Positions 8,635 through 17,492 of a stretch of 64,000 bases of DNA are shown here, piece by piece (position 1 is the first letter of the stretch; each line of letters starts with the position of its first letter). The notes beneath the pieces were generated by a model. That model saw nothing but the letters and a program-made list of their open reading frames with translations. It was not told the DNA's origin and did no database searches. Where the stretch lies: NCBI GenBank assembly GCA_049324695.1, contig JBMOMJ010000048.1:310001-374000 (forward strand), in the 5' to 3' direction. Source of the stretch: PMG-095 sp049324695. GTDB lineage: Bacteria > Myxococcota_A > Polyangia > Polyangiales > Polyangiaceae. The position numbers and the translations under genes are program-made.

Positions 8635-8777
8635 AGCCCCCCACCCAACATTGCCTTCAGCCAGCGACCGATCGCGAGGACGCACCAGGTGTGATGGCTG
8701 GCCCTGGATCTTACCCCGGCACTGAGAGTCCCCGAGAACCGGCTATGGCCTCGCGAACTGCTACATGCGATATTGCG

Positions 8778-9275
8778 CTATCGACATGTCGAGATGACCT
8801 CCAAAGGAAGCTCCCCGTCTGGGCAAACAAACGCGCGAAAGATCCGCTGCCCATCGTGCTTACGCGCGCAAAAAATAAGTAGCAGGGGCTCCCTGCACTC
8901 GTACTCCTTGGCGCGCCCAATCTCGAGCATTTGAGCGAAATCTTCGCCACTCGGCTCGACGTGGGTCGCCGGATGGAAATGCCACTCACCGACATAGTAC
9001 GTGCGCTCCCTTGCCTGCCAGCGCTGGCTCAGCACGTCGCGCAGGCCGTGGACCCCTCGCACGAACCATGCGTGCCCGCGACGCGAATCCATCGGCGGCG
9101 GCGTGGCTTCACTCACAATCGCTACCGACCGGTCCTCCGAGTAGCGCCCCAGCAGGATGCCACCCGTCTCGAACGACCCCGCATCGCAGCAGTACCGGTC
9201 CAGGGTGCCGAGGACGGATGCCTCGAGTTCGACTGCGAAGATGCTATCCTCGGTTTTTCCTCTCCAGGTAGTCAT
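8778..9275 (-). CDS. cap3: CBASS Cap3, JAB/JAMM isopeptidase
   Basis: 165 residues starting at ATG 9275, which shares a TGATG junction with the cap2 stop. The JAMM zinc metalloprotease residues are present: Glu36 in FETGGILLG, and His99, His101, Ser109 and Asp112 in HFHPATHVEPSGED. In type II CBASS, Cap3 removes the bond that Cap2 forms between the CD-NTase C terminus and its targets. It is the last gene of a six-gene minus-strand run. Confidence 0.88.
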   Translation of the reverse strand: MTTWRGKTEDSIFAVELEASVLGTLDRYCCDAGSFETGGILLGRYSEDRSVAIVSEATPPPMDSRRGHAWFVRGVHGLRDVLSQRWQARERTYYVGEWHFHPATHVEPSGEDFAQMLEIGRAKEYECREPLLLIFCARKHDGQRIFRAFVCPDGELPLEVISTCR

Positions 9276-11125
9276 CACGCCACCTTGGGCGGCGCGCTCT
9301 CGAGTGTGTAGCCCCAAAAGCCGTCGTTGGACGCGGATTGCGCGAAAACGCGGAAGCGACACGACTGCGGCCTGTGGTTCATAATCGTTTCTAACTCCTT
9401 CACGCAAGTCGCCACGGCAAGCACCACATCGTCGTGCCGAGCAGGAAACAGAGGTGACCAGCAGCCCGCCCCCTCGAGAACTTCACTACTGTCCGCCCAG
9501 GCGCTCCCTTCGTGCTCGAGCCAGGGGCGAACACTCGCAGCGAATTCGTGATGCGGGAACTGGTGACCGCTCACACCGAACGAGAACAACCGCTTGCCTC
9601 CGTATCCCATCGAGAACGACGCAAACAGCCGAGGGATCGGCCACCAAGCCGCGCCAAGGACCGCGAGCGCTTCGTCCGACGAAGTGCAGTCGATGATCAC
9701 GTCGTACTCGTCGAGCGCATCCCTGATCGCTTTGGCATCGCCGTTCAGCTTCTCGGCGAACTCCTCGACTCGGACGGCCGGCGAGATTTGGCGCAGTCGC
9801 TGCGCCACGGTTTGCACTTTCAGTCTCCCGACATCCGCGAGCGTCGCAGCGTGGCGGGATACGTTTCCAGCTTCCACGACTTCGTCATCGAAGAGCGCGA
9901 TACTTTTGATCCCTGTTCGGATGAGCATTTCTGCGAGGAGCGAACCGAGAGCACCAACGCCGAGAAGTGCAACCTTGTGCTCGCGCGCTGCGTTCGGAAG
10001 TCGGCCCCGAGCTTGGAGGCGGTCGCTACTCCAGTTTTCTGCGTACAAGTACTGGAGCGTCACCGCGTCAGCAAACTTTCCGAATCGATCCCGGCGCCAC
10101 CAGCCACGCGCGTTCTGCCGAAATCCAGACGGCGGTCGCCCCTCGGCTTTCGCTAGTCGCGGCAGGAGGAGTGCATCCCAATGCACCTCGTTCGGTGCTT
10201 CGCCGAGCCGAAGAGGGATCGGGTATCCAATCATGAGGATGCTGCTGATATTCGCGCCTCGGAGCTTCGGAAACAGCCAGCGCATCATGGCGTCGACATC
10301 GATCCCCGTGGCTTTGCCGACACGTCGAAGCTCTCCCCATGTACCCGGCGCGTGCCACGGCCGCAAAACGATCGGCCCAGGCCAAAGCCACCAGAACGCG
10401 TTTACCTTCCGCTCACCGAGCTCACCGAGCTCGCGCCCCGTCCACGCTCGTATCACTCCTCCATGCTGGTCCTCGAAGCTCCTGATGGCAAGCACGTTGT
10501 CGATGTCTTTGAGCGAACCCAATCGGACAATTCCGAAGTTCCCCGATCGGCTTTCCCACGCGGAGAACGTGTCCGCACTCTCGTCATGGATCACCCGTTC
10601 TCGCTCCCGACCGCGGACGGTAGTGTGCGGTCGATCGGGGATCTCGAACGGATCGCCCTGCGCCAAGAGCTGATTGTTCGCCGCTCGGTTCAGCCACGTG
10701 AGAGCGCGCTCGGCGTGCCAGCGGAGGCGACCGTCAGCGTCACCAACAGGATCTCGGATGATGACGAGGAGCCTCTCGCCACCGAATGGCGTGTCGAGAC
10801 AGAGCCGTCCCCCTCGCCACCCATCCCGATCGGGGTTCGCCGTGTTCCTCAATTGATGGGGGAACGTCGCGGTGAGCCCGCCGTCGGCTGCGGGGTAGAA
10901 CGAGACACGCCCGAACGGATAGTTGTTGTCGAGCAGCACGCACCACCGCGTCGCAAGACCAACAAACTCTGCGGCGCTATCGCGTTCAAGCGTCAGTCGC
11001 ACGACCCACCGCTTCGTGCGCGTGTCGAATCTTGGTTCGCCATCCAGCGTGCATGCCGTAATACTCCGCACACCACGGAGGCCACGTTCGATCTCAGCCG
11101 GCGGACGGGCGGAGGCCAACATCAC
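9275..11125 (-). CDS. cap2: CBASS Cap2, E2-E1 ubiquitin-transfer-like protein
   Basis: 616 residues. An N-terminal E2-like domain has NNYPFG (near 68) and the candidate E2 Cys109 in GRLCLDT. A central linker leads to an E1-like adenylation domain with GVGALGS (389-395) and the candidate E1 cysteine Cys555 in EGAGCWSPLFPAR. This is the Cap2 arrangement of type II CBASS, which charges the CD-NTase C terminus and conjugates it to target proteins, priming signal synthesis. The start is either GTG 11125 (GTGA overlap with the CD-NTase stop) or ATG 11122. No active-site residue appears lost. Confidence 0.9.
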   Translation of the reverse strand: MMLASARPPAEIERGLRGVRSITACTLDGEPRFDTRTKRWVVRLTLERDSAAEFVGLATRWCVLLDNNYPFGRVSFYPAADGGLTATFPHQLRNTANPDRDGWRGGRLCLDTPFGGERLLVIIRDPVGDADGRLRWHAERALTWLNRAANNQLLAQGDPFEIPDRPHTTVRGRERERVIHDESADTFSAWESRSGNFGIVRLGSLKDIDNVLAIRSFEDQHGGVIRAWTGRELGELGERKVNAFWWLWPGPIVLRPWHAPGTWGELRRVGKATGIDVDAMMRWLFPKLRGANISSILMIGYPIPLRLGEAPNEVHWDALLLPRLAKAEGRPPSGFRQNARGWWRRDRFGKFADAVTLQYLYAENWSSDRLQARGRLPNAAREHKVALLGVGALGSLLAEMLIRTGIKSIALFDDEVVEAGNVSRHAATLADVGRLKVQTVAQRLRQISPAVRVEEFAEKLNGDAKAIRDALDEYDVIIDCTSSDEALAVLGAAWWPIPRLFASFSMGYGGKRLFSFGVSGHQFPHHEFAASVRPWLEHEGSAWADSSEVLEGAGCWSPLFPARHDDVVLAVATCVKELETIMNHRPQSCRFRVFAQSASNDGFWGYTLESAPPKVA

Positions 11126-12261
11126 GCGAAGCGCCCACTTCCCGGAGTGGCCGGCCCCGCCGGAGGGGTATAACCGCGACTGGATCCGGAACCGCCGCCG
11201 TCGTCCTCGGGCGGCTTCGGAAACTTGTTTCCGAACAGCTCGCGCCAGAGGTTGCCGCTCTCTGTGCGACGCTCCGAGTCAAAGGCCCGCCGTGCCAGGG
11301 CAGCACCATCCTTCGCCTGGTCGTAGAACTTCTTGAAGTCTCCAGCAGAGATCCGCTTGAAGACGTCGTGTGTCGGCACGCCATAGTCGGGAAGGCTTGG
11401 TTTGCCACCAATTGCGGCTATTGGTGCATACTGCGAGACGATCTTCTCGAGCGTTTTCACCACGCCCTCGGCAACACTCACGATGCCATCCTCACAGCAC
11501 TCGCCGATCAGACGCTCGAGCGGAAATCCCTTCGGGTGCTTCGGCTCCTCATAGTTCTCAACACGCCACCACTTGATGGCCTTGACGACGTTGACGAAGT
11601 GCTTGTTGGTTCGGTCGTTTTTGTCGCGCGTCCAGATGATCTGTGCAATCGGATGTGTCGACTCCCACTTGTTCGCGTCGCGGTCGGGAATGCGCAAGGG
11701 CGCGGCCTTCCACTCGGGCTGCCCGTTCGCTTCCGCGAGCAACGCGCGCGCGTCGGTTCTGTACTGACGCGCGTTGAGCCCGAGCCACGAACGGTGAAGC
11801 CGCCAGTCCTGCGCACGTTCAAGATCGTCATCGGTCGATAGGGCTTCGGACTGAAGGATGCCAACCTCGGCCTCCGACGGAGCCGAGGTCAAAACGAGAT
11901 CCAGTTCCACGTAGGATAGATCAATACCGAATGAGCGGCCCTGCTGACGCCACTTCCCCTTGTAGTGCTTGTCGAGAAACGGCTTCAACACGTCCATCGC
12001 TTTCGCCGGCGTGTACTCCTGCTCGGAAAGCCTGGTAACGAGGATGATGTCGACGTCCGAACGCCGATCGCCTTTCGGTCGGATAGCCGTCGAACGCTTG
12101 TAGCTGCCTTGGAGGAAGTCCGAGACGAGGCATGCCTTCAGGTCCTCAGCTGCCTTGAGGCGGTCGCGCAATGTCTTGTGCCCGGTTCGTAGATCCGAGC
12201 GCTGACTTTCGGTAGGCCGAATGTCCTTCAGAAAGGTTTCGAAGTCGGTCCTTAATTCCAT
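11122..12261 (-). CDS. CBASS CD-NTase (cyclic oligonucleotide synthase)
   Basis: 379 residues. The nucleotidyltransferase core is clear: GSYKRSTAI at 52-60, SDVDI with Asp69 and Asp71, and the third carboxylate Asp121 in VELDLVL. CD-NTases make cyclic di- or trinucleotides on phage infection. The last 35 residues are a flexible Gly/Ser/Pro tail ending SGRFA, as expected for a C terminus used by Cap2. The clade, and hence the signal made, cannot be read reliably. A SAVED effector next door suggests a cyclic tri- or dinucleotide. It lies 12 bases after the effector gene. Confidence 0.9.
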   Translation of the reverse strand: MELRTDFETFLKDIRPTESQRSDLRTGHKTLRDRLKAAEDLKACLVSDFLQGSYKRSTAIRPKGDRRSDVDIILVTRLSEQEYTPAKAMDVLKPFLDKHYKGKWRQQGRSFGIDLSYVELDLVLTSAPSEAEVGILQSEALSTDDDLERAQDWRLHRSWLGLNARQYRTDARALLAEANGQPEWKAAPLRIPDRDANKWESTHPIAQIIWTRDKNDRTNKHFVNVVKAIKWWRVENYEEPKHPKGFPLERLIGECCEDGIVSVAEGVVKTLEKIVSQYAPIAAIGGKPSLPDYGVPTHDVFKRISAGDFKKFYDQAKDGAALARRAFDSERRTESGNLWRELFGNKFPKPPEDDGGGSGSSRGYTPPAGPATPGSGRFA

Positions 12262-12273
12262 CTCATGCTCCCG

Positions 12274-13788
12274 TCATCCCGGCAGGCGAATGCTCGGTGA
12301 GTACGAACCTCCCCGTTCACCTTCGAAATCAAACTCGTAAAGTTGTACGATCCCCAGCGCGGCTCGGTGCTGCCCAAGAAAAAACGCGATCGCATTGGGC
12401 ACCGCGATGAAGAGATGCGTTATCCCCCCGTTCTTCGGCCGGTTTTCTCGAATGACCTCCGCGAGAGTGTCAGCGAGAGCGACAGCGTGGTCGCCGTCCG
12501 CGACGGCGCGCTGACCCACTCCCGAAGCAGGGCGAGCCTCTACAACCGTACCGATCGACACCGAGGCAGCAACGTAGGCTTTCGCATCAGGAGCCGCGTC
12601 GCGCGATACCGACGCAACAACGGCGACGTCCGTGCCACCCCCTGGAATTGTGCTGACGGTCGTCACCCAAACGCTCTCGGCTGTGCTCGTTGCTACCCCT
12701 GGTTTCCACAGCTGCTTTCGAACTCCCTTTTGAATAGGAAAGACTTGCGTGCCAGACTTTCGATCCAGCTCGTAGCCTGCAAGAAAGGCCAGCGAGCAGT
12801 GACATTCCAGTAAGAGGTGGCTTTCCGAGCTGCGAAGCTCCCCCGATTGAGTTTTCAGAAACGAGGAAACGCTCGGAAGAACAGCGGCCTGCCAAAACTC
12901 GGGCGAGCGGATGTGTCGACCTTCGAAGTTTTCCGCCACACACACAAACGACTGGCACTCGTCCTCGATCCGCTCCGCGAATCGCATGAAGCTGCGAATT
13001 CCGACAACGCGTGGCCCATCCGCCGGCGGAGCAACCAGGAGGTCTTCCCGTTGGCAGAATTCCCGAAACGACTGCGGGTCGAACTCGTTGGTCCCATTCA
13101 TGATGAGCTGCTGCGTGAGCGAGTCGTAAACGTTCTGGGTCTTGTCTACGGGGATCTCGCGTAATCCAACGTTGAGAAACCGTTCGTTGAGCAGCTCCCT
13201 GAGCGCGGGACGGCTCAAGTAGTCGACACGCAGCCTGAGCCGTCGCGCGAAGTCCGTGAACGCTTTATCGGTCAGCACAAGGTGTTCACGCCACACCTCG
13301 CGGATCTTGCCCAGATCGGAACGCGGACCCTCACTGAAAAAGCGGTCTGGCAGCGCGCCTTCCTCTGACTGCCGCAACAGCGGACCGAGCTTGTCGTCCG
13401 ACGACCACTGCCAGTTGCTGATCAAATTCAACCGATGCCATCCCCCCTCGTCCCCCAGACGAGAGCGCGCGCTGTAGAAGCGCTGGAGTAAGGACCGCGT
13501 GGCCCCGATGAACGCCGCATTACAGAAGCTGTCAGCCGCATACTCGGAACTACGATCGACGTGATACTTCACTTGGAAGTAGTCAGCCGCACAGGTACGC
13601 CCGCCGGCGCTGATGCCGGGAGACGCGTAGTGGACGGAGACGTCGTCTACGCCGTCTGCCTGGTCGTGCTCAATTGAAACCCGAGCTACCCGGGAGGACG
13701 GACGCAGCAGCATCGCAGCATGCAGCCAGAACACCATTCCCTGAAACACGTCGCCTTCGATTCGCGCCGCTACTTGCTTCAAGGCCAT
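12274..13788 (-). CDS. cap4: CBASS Cap4-like effector: nuclease-SAVED fusion
   Basis: 504 residues. The N-terminal domain has a restriction-endonuclease-like core, with an acidic pair near 48-49 and Gln72-x-Lys74 in DYFQVKYH, as in Cap4 dsDNA endonucleases. The C-terminal region is a SAVED sensor; its diagnostic end is visible as HLFIAVPNAIAFFLG followed by VQLYEFDF (about 455-490). SAVED binds the CD-NTase product and releases nuclease activity that degrades cell DNA. A strong GAAGGAG stands seven bases before ATG 13788, inside the end of the subtilase gene, whose stop is only three bases away. Confidence 0.85.
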   Translation of the reverse strand: MALKQVAARIEGDVFQGMVFWLHAAMLLRPSSRVARVSIEHDQADGVDDVSVHYASPGISAGGRTCAADYFQVKYHVDRSSEYAADSFCNAAFIGATRSLLQRFYSARSRLGDEGGWHRLNLISNWQWSSDDKLGPLLRQSEEGALPDRFFSEGPRSDLGKIREVWREHLVLTDKAFTDFARRLRLRVDYLSRPALRELLNERFLNVGLREIPVDKTQNVYDSLTQQLIMNGTNEFDPQSFREFCQREDLLVAPPADGPRVVGIRSFMRFAERIEDECQSFVCVAENFEGRHIRSPEFWQAAVLPSVSSFLKTQSGELRSSESHLLLECHCSLAFLAGYELDRKSGTQVFPIQKGVRKQLWKPGVATSTAESVWVTTVSTIPGGGTDVAVVASVSRDAAPDAKAYVAASVSIGTVVEARPASGVGQRAVADGDHAVALADTLAEVIRENRPKNGGITHLFIAVPNAIAFFLGQHRAALGIVQLYEFDFEGERGGSYSPSIRLPG

Positions 13789-13791
13789 CAG

Positions 13792-16041
13792 TCATCTCCT
13801 TCGCGCTTGCACCGGGATTCGCGTCCTGGGCTGGAGCGGGACCAAGACGTTTGCATATGCGCGGACTACGCGGGAATACAGGTCGTTAACCTTCGGAGCT
13901 TTCAGACTCACGACAAACGCGTAGGGAATGGGCTGCGGATCCGCCACCTTCATGCCGCTCTCCCGATGGTGGTAGTAGATATCGAAGCACGGATCCGACA
14001 GCGAAGACGAGCGAATCCGTTCCTCGTGGTGCAGGCATGGCTCCCACTTGTGCCCATCGTCACGCTGCACCGACTCAGACTGCCCGTAGAGGTTGGCAGG
14101 CGAAAAGAACGATCTCGTCTTGGCGTGTTTCGCCTGCTTCGCGCCGTTCTTTGGCTTGGTGAACCGGGCGCTGTGGGGACGAAAGGCGACTTCGAGACCG
14201 CTTCGCGTGTACGTGCTCGGGTGTTCCGGGTCGACCTCGGGCGCGATCACGAGACTCGCGGAAAGGAAAACATCACCCTTCAACTGGACGTTGCTGATCG
14301 GGACAGGCGCGCGGAGATGCTCGCCTACCGGCAGCTCCCCCTGAAACACAACCAAGGCCTCATCGTCGTCGCAGGTTATGAGCTGTAGGGAGTCGGCCTC
14401 AAAGCGTCCCCATCCGACATCCTTCAGCTCGTGTACGTCATCGGCGTGCGCTCGGTGGATCAGAAGCGCGCGAACGGCGAGCGGGCCGAGGCGAGTTCCC
14501 AGTTGCGCGCCGATTGATGCGGCGGAGCGAAGCGCAAAGGGCGCAGCGAAGCTTGTGCCATGAATGTGTCCACCACGCAGTTGTGGTGTGAGCACGCCAA
14601 AAGGCTCGTGGCGCGATCCACCAAACGCCAGGCCGTCAGGCTTCACGATGCCCGGGCTGCGGCCTGGCCCAACGCAAGAGTAGGGAGCACGCTGCCAGCC
14701 GGCGCCGCGGCGATCGGCCGCCCCGACGGAAAGCACGTTCACGCCGTCCGCGGGCGGCTGAATGCGATTGAGGCCGGTAGCCGCGTCCAGCTCACCATCG
14801 TTCCCTGCAGCCACGGTGGCGACACATTTGCCGTGAGCGAAACGCTTATCCAAGGCCGCAGTCCAAAGAGTGACCTCGTCGTCGTCGACCGCAAGCGATG
14901 GCCCCAGACTGATGTTCACGTACGAGTAGAGTCCTGCGTTCTTGTCGATGTACCCGGCTATGCGGTCGAGCACGTCGAAGTAGTCCGGATCCTTCGCGGT
15001 GCCCGTCTTATTGTCGAGCACACGAACATGGTCGACCGAGCACAGCGGACGAGGCGGTGCCTGCCCCGACGCAAGTGGTCCAAACAGGAACGCCGTGGTC
15101 ACACCAAGGCCGTGCTCCTCGAATAGCGGCACCGCCGGGCCCAGTCCAGCGGGTTCCACCAGCTTTACCCAAGGCGCGAGCGCATTCTGGGCTTGGGCAG
15201 GAATGCCGCCATCAAAGATGACGGCTCGCGCGGAACTGTCCAGCGGAACATCTTTAGGCAACTCCACATCGAAGCCCGATAGTCCGCGCAGCATGGCTGG
15301 GCGAAATGGCCGCAACGTCGGCATCCCCCGCGCAACGCGAACGAACGAGAAGCGGGCGATCGCTTCCGCCTGCTTCGGGTCAACGCGAACCGGCAGGAAG
15401 GTGAGCCCTTGCACATCGCGACGTCGCGCAACCAGCGGGTCCGCTCCGAGCGACTCGGCATACTTGATGAACGAAAGTACGATCCCTTCGGCGCCTGAGT
15501 TGTGCAAGACAACTTCCAGCAGAACTCCCGTTCCCTCAGGGACGCCACGCAGCTTAGATTTGGCATCGAACGTCCGAAGGTCCTCGATGTGGCTGAGAGA
15601 GGCCGCTCCCTTTGTGTCTGTGGTCCAACGCCTTACGGTATTCGACCACCGGTCAAACGCCGTCTTCGCACCGGCCACGAAGATCTCCTCAGTGACCGCC
15701 TCCTCACCGTGCTTCTCTATGCCCCACTTCTCCGGCTTGATCTTTCGAGACCGGCTACCGACCGCGCGGAGGCCGACAGCCGACAACAGATCGCTCGGAT
15801 AGTCGCTCTTGGAGAGGAATCGAGGGTGGAGAGTAAGGACCGCGACTGCTTCCCCTCGCGGGCAGGCATCCTCTGGCAGCTTCGAGATCTGCGTGGTCAC
15901 TTTTGCGAGGCGTTCCGCGATTCGGGTCTTGGCTTCTCCCAAGTCATACGGCGGGTTCTTGTCGCCTCCGGCCTTCAGGACTTGGACATTCGACGCGAGG
16001 CGTTCACCCTGACCGAGCAAGAAGTTGTGTTCACGCGGCAT
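13792..16041 (-). CDS. ietS: IetS-like subtilase (S8 serine protease)
   Basis: 749 residues with no signal peptide, so probably cytoplasmic. The S8 catalytic set is in order: Asp277 (AVIFDGG), His310 (EEHGLGV), oxyanion Asn414 (AAGND) and Ser497 (HGTSFAAP). The N-terminal 260 residues are an uncharacterised domain. An AAA+ ATPase gene lies ten bases upstream; this ATPase-subtilase pair is the known anti-phage system IetAS. The stop lies three bases before the CBASS effector start, so IetAS and CBASS probably share transcripts. Confidence 0.85.
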   Translation of the reverse strand: MPREHNFLLGQGERLASNVQVLKAGGDKNPPYDLGEAKTRIAERLAKVTTQISKLPEDACPRGEAVAVLTLHPRFLSKSDYPSDLLSAVGLRAVGSRSRKIKPEKWGIEKHGEEAVTEEIFVAGAKTAFDRWSNTVRRWTTDTKGAASLSHIEDLRTFDAKSKLRGVPEGTGVLLEVVLHNSGAEGIVLSFIKYAESLGADPLVARRRDVQGLTFLPVRVDPKQAEAIARFSFVRVARGMPTLRPFRPAMLRGLSGFDVELPKDVPLDSSARAVIFDGGIPAQAQNALAPWVKLVEPAGLGPAVPLFEEHGLGVTTAFLFGPLASGQAPPRPLCSVDHVRVLDNKTGTAKDPDYFDVLDRIAGYIDKNAGLYSYVNISLGPSLAVDDDEVTLWTAALDKRFAHGKCVATVAAGNDGELDAATGLNRIQPPADGVNVLSVGAADRRGAGWQRAPYSCVGPGRSPGIVKPDGLAFGGSRHEPFGVLTPQLRGGHIHGTSFAAPFALRSAASIGAQLGTRLGPLAVRALLIHRAHADDVHELKDVGWGRFEADSLQLITCDDDEALVVFQGELPVGEHLRAPVPISNVQLKGDVFLSASLVIAPEVDPEHPSTYTRSGLEVAFRPHSARFTKPKNGAKQAKHAKTRSFFSPANLYGQSESVQRDDGHKWEPCLHHEERIRSSSLSDPCFDIYYHHRESGMKVADPQPIPYAFVVSLKAPKVNDLYSRVVRAYANVLVPLQPRTRIPVQARRR

Positions 16042-16051
16042 GCCCCTACTC

Positions 16052-17182
16052 CTATCGACGACTACCTACCTTCGATCGTTTGGTCGACTTCGGTGCTGAA
16101 GTCGACGCGCTGCCAAGATGTTTGCGCAACGTGTCTCGCGAGATACCGGTAATGCTCGAAACCTCGCGCTGCGACTTTCCTGTCGAACCGAGCCACGCTG
16201 CAACGCTCAGCTTCGTTTCAAGGTCGGACTTGGCCGCGAGGTCAGCAATTACGTTCTCAAGAGCATCGGCCGTCGTCGCGCCGTCTATGACTGCCGAACG
16301 ACGTGCAGCAGTCACGATCCGAACTACGTCGGCGAAAGAACGGCCCTGAAGCAGCACAGCGAGCAACGCGATACGCTCCCGCGCCGAATCGTCGGCGCCG
16401 ACGAGCTGGTGGACCACTGCTGCGATTTCCTCGGAGTTCGGCTGCGGGAATTCGATGACCCGATCGAATCGCCGCCAGACGGCAGGATCGAGCAATTCGG
16501 GATGGTTCGTCGCCGCCACGAGAATGCCGCGCGTTGGCCAGTCATCGACCGCCTGAAGGAGCACAGTCACGAGGCGCTTGAGTTCACCTACTTCAGTTGC
16601 ATCGTCGCGGCGCTTCGCAATCGCATCGAACTCATCGAGTAGCAGCACGGACGGCGCACGTCGTGCAAAATCCAACACTACTCGGATGTTGTTGCCCGTA
16701 CGCCCGAGGAAGCTGCTCATTACGGCAGCAAGGTCCAACGTCAGCAATGGTCGGTTTGTGTGCGCCGCCAGCCAGCGAGCGGCTAGCGTCTTGCCGACCC
16801 CAGGCGGTCCGACAAAGAGGAGCGACCGCGTTGGCGCGATGCCAGCCTCCACCAACTTCTGTTCCTGCTCGCGCTCTCGCACAACGGCCGCCAAATGTTC
16901 TTGAACTACGGCTGGCCAAGTCGGCGCCATAGTGAGCTCGGCAACCTGCTCACGACGGAGCAGCTCAAGACGGCTGTCCAGATCGACTGGCAGCGGCGGC
17001 TGAGCGCTCCGTGCAGGATTCGTCACGACGGTCTCAAGCACGTCCTCGACTACCGGCACCAGATCAGGCCTGCGCGCTGCCACTGCGCGTAGAATCCTCC
17101 GCGACAGCGCTGCCACATCGTCCACCTTCCCCTCAAGCGCGAGTCGAACCAGGTGGACCGCATCTTTTTCGAAGTCGCTCAT
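16052..17182 (-). CDS. ietA: IetA-like AAA+ ATPase
   Basis: 376 residues. Walker A is GPPGVGKT at 125-132, Walker B LLLDEF with Asp183-Glu184, and a sensor/arginine-finger region AATNHPELLDPAVWRRFD lies near 220-240. An N-terminal helical extension of about 115 residues precedes the ATPase, and a C-terminal helix-turn-helix-like segment (KSQREVSSITGISRDTL) follows near 340. The organisation matches ATPases paired with subtilases in IetAS defence. It is the first gene of the six-gene minus-strand run, so the operon promoter should lie just beyond 17182. Confidence 0.85.
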   Translation of the reverse strand: MSDFEKDAVHLVRLALEGKVDDVAALSRRILRAVAARRPDLVPVVEDVLETVVTNPARSAQPPLPVDLDSRLELLRREQVAELTMAPTWPAVVQEHLAAVVREREQEQKLVEAGIAPTRSLLFVGPPGVGKTLAARWLAAHTNRPLLTLDLAAVMSSFLGRTGNNIRVVLDFARRAPSVLLLDEFDAIAKRRDDATEVGELKRLVTVLLQAVDDWPTRGILVAATNHPELLDPAVWRRFDRVIEFPQPNSEEIAAVVHQLVGADDSARERIALLAVLLQGRSFADVVRIVTAARRSAVIDGATTADALENVIADLAAKSDLETKLSVAAWLGSTGKSQREVSSITGISRDTLRKHLGSASTSAPKSTKRSKVGSRR

Positions 17183-17492
17183 CCTCGTCCACTATCTAGA
17201 CGCATGAAACATCACTCATTTCTCACGATCGGACTACTTAGTCAACAAGAAATGGATCTAGCCCAAGTCTCTGCCAAGCTTTTGTGAGCACCCCACACCG
17301 AGGTGGACGACCAGATCGGCGCCCGGCGCATCTGTCGTCCACGGCGCAGTCGGTGGGCGCCAAGGGCCGAAGTCCGCACGGACTTGTCCTTTCGATGCCA
17401 CCAGAGGCGCATCGACCCGGCCCAGTACAATTTCCATCTCGACGTCTCGGTGGGGAGTGCACCTGCGCGACGCCGTGGCCTAGCGTTCCCGA
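17183..17492. other. 310-base divergent intergenic region
   Basis: No gene is supported here. The part next to ietA (about 17190-17280) is AT-richer than its surroundings and would hold the promoter of the IetAS-CBASS run; TTGTTGAC-like and TTGGCA-like -35 candidates are visible on the minus strand but none has a convincing -10 partner. The part next to 17493 is GC-rich and shows no clear promoter or hairpin. Confidence 0.4.

Noticed and set aside
10181..11173. Plus-strand ORF of 330 codons across cap2
   Set aside because: Antisense shadow of a gene with E1 and E2 motifs; no motif of its own.
11158..11176. GAGGGGTATAACC resembling half a CsoR box
   Set aside because: It lies in the CD-NTase coding region and lacks the second half-site.
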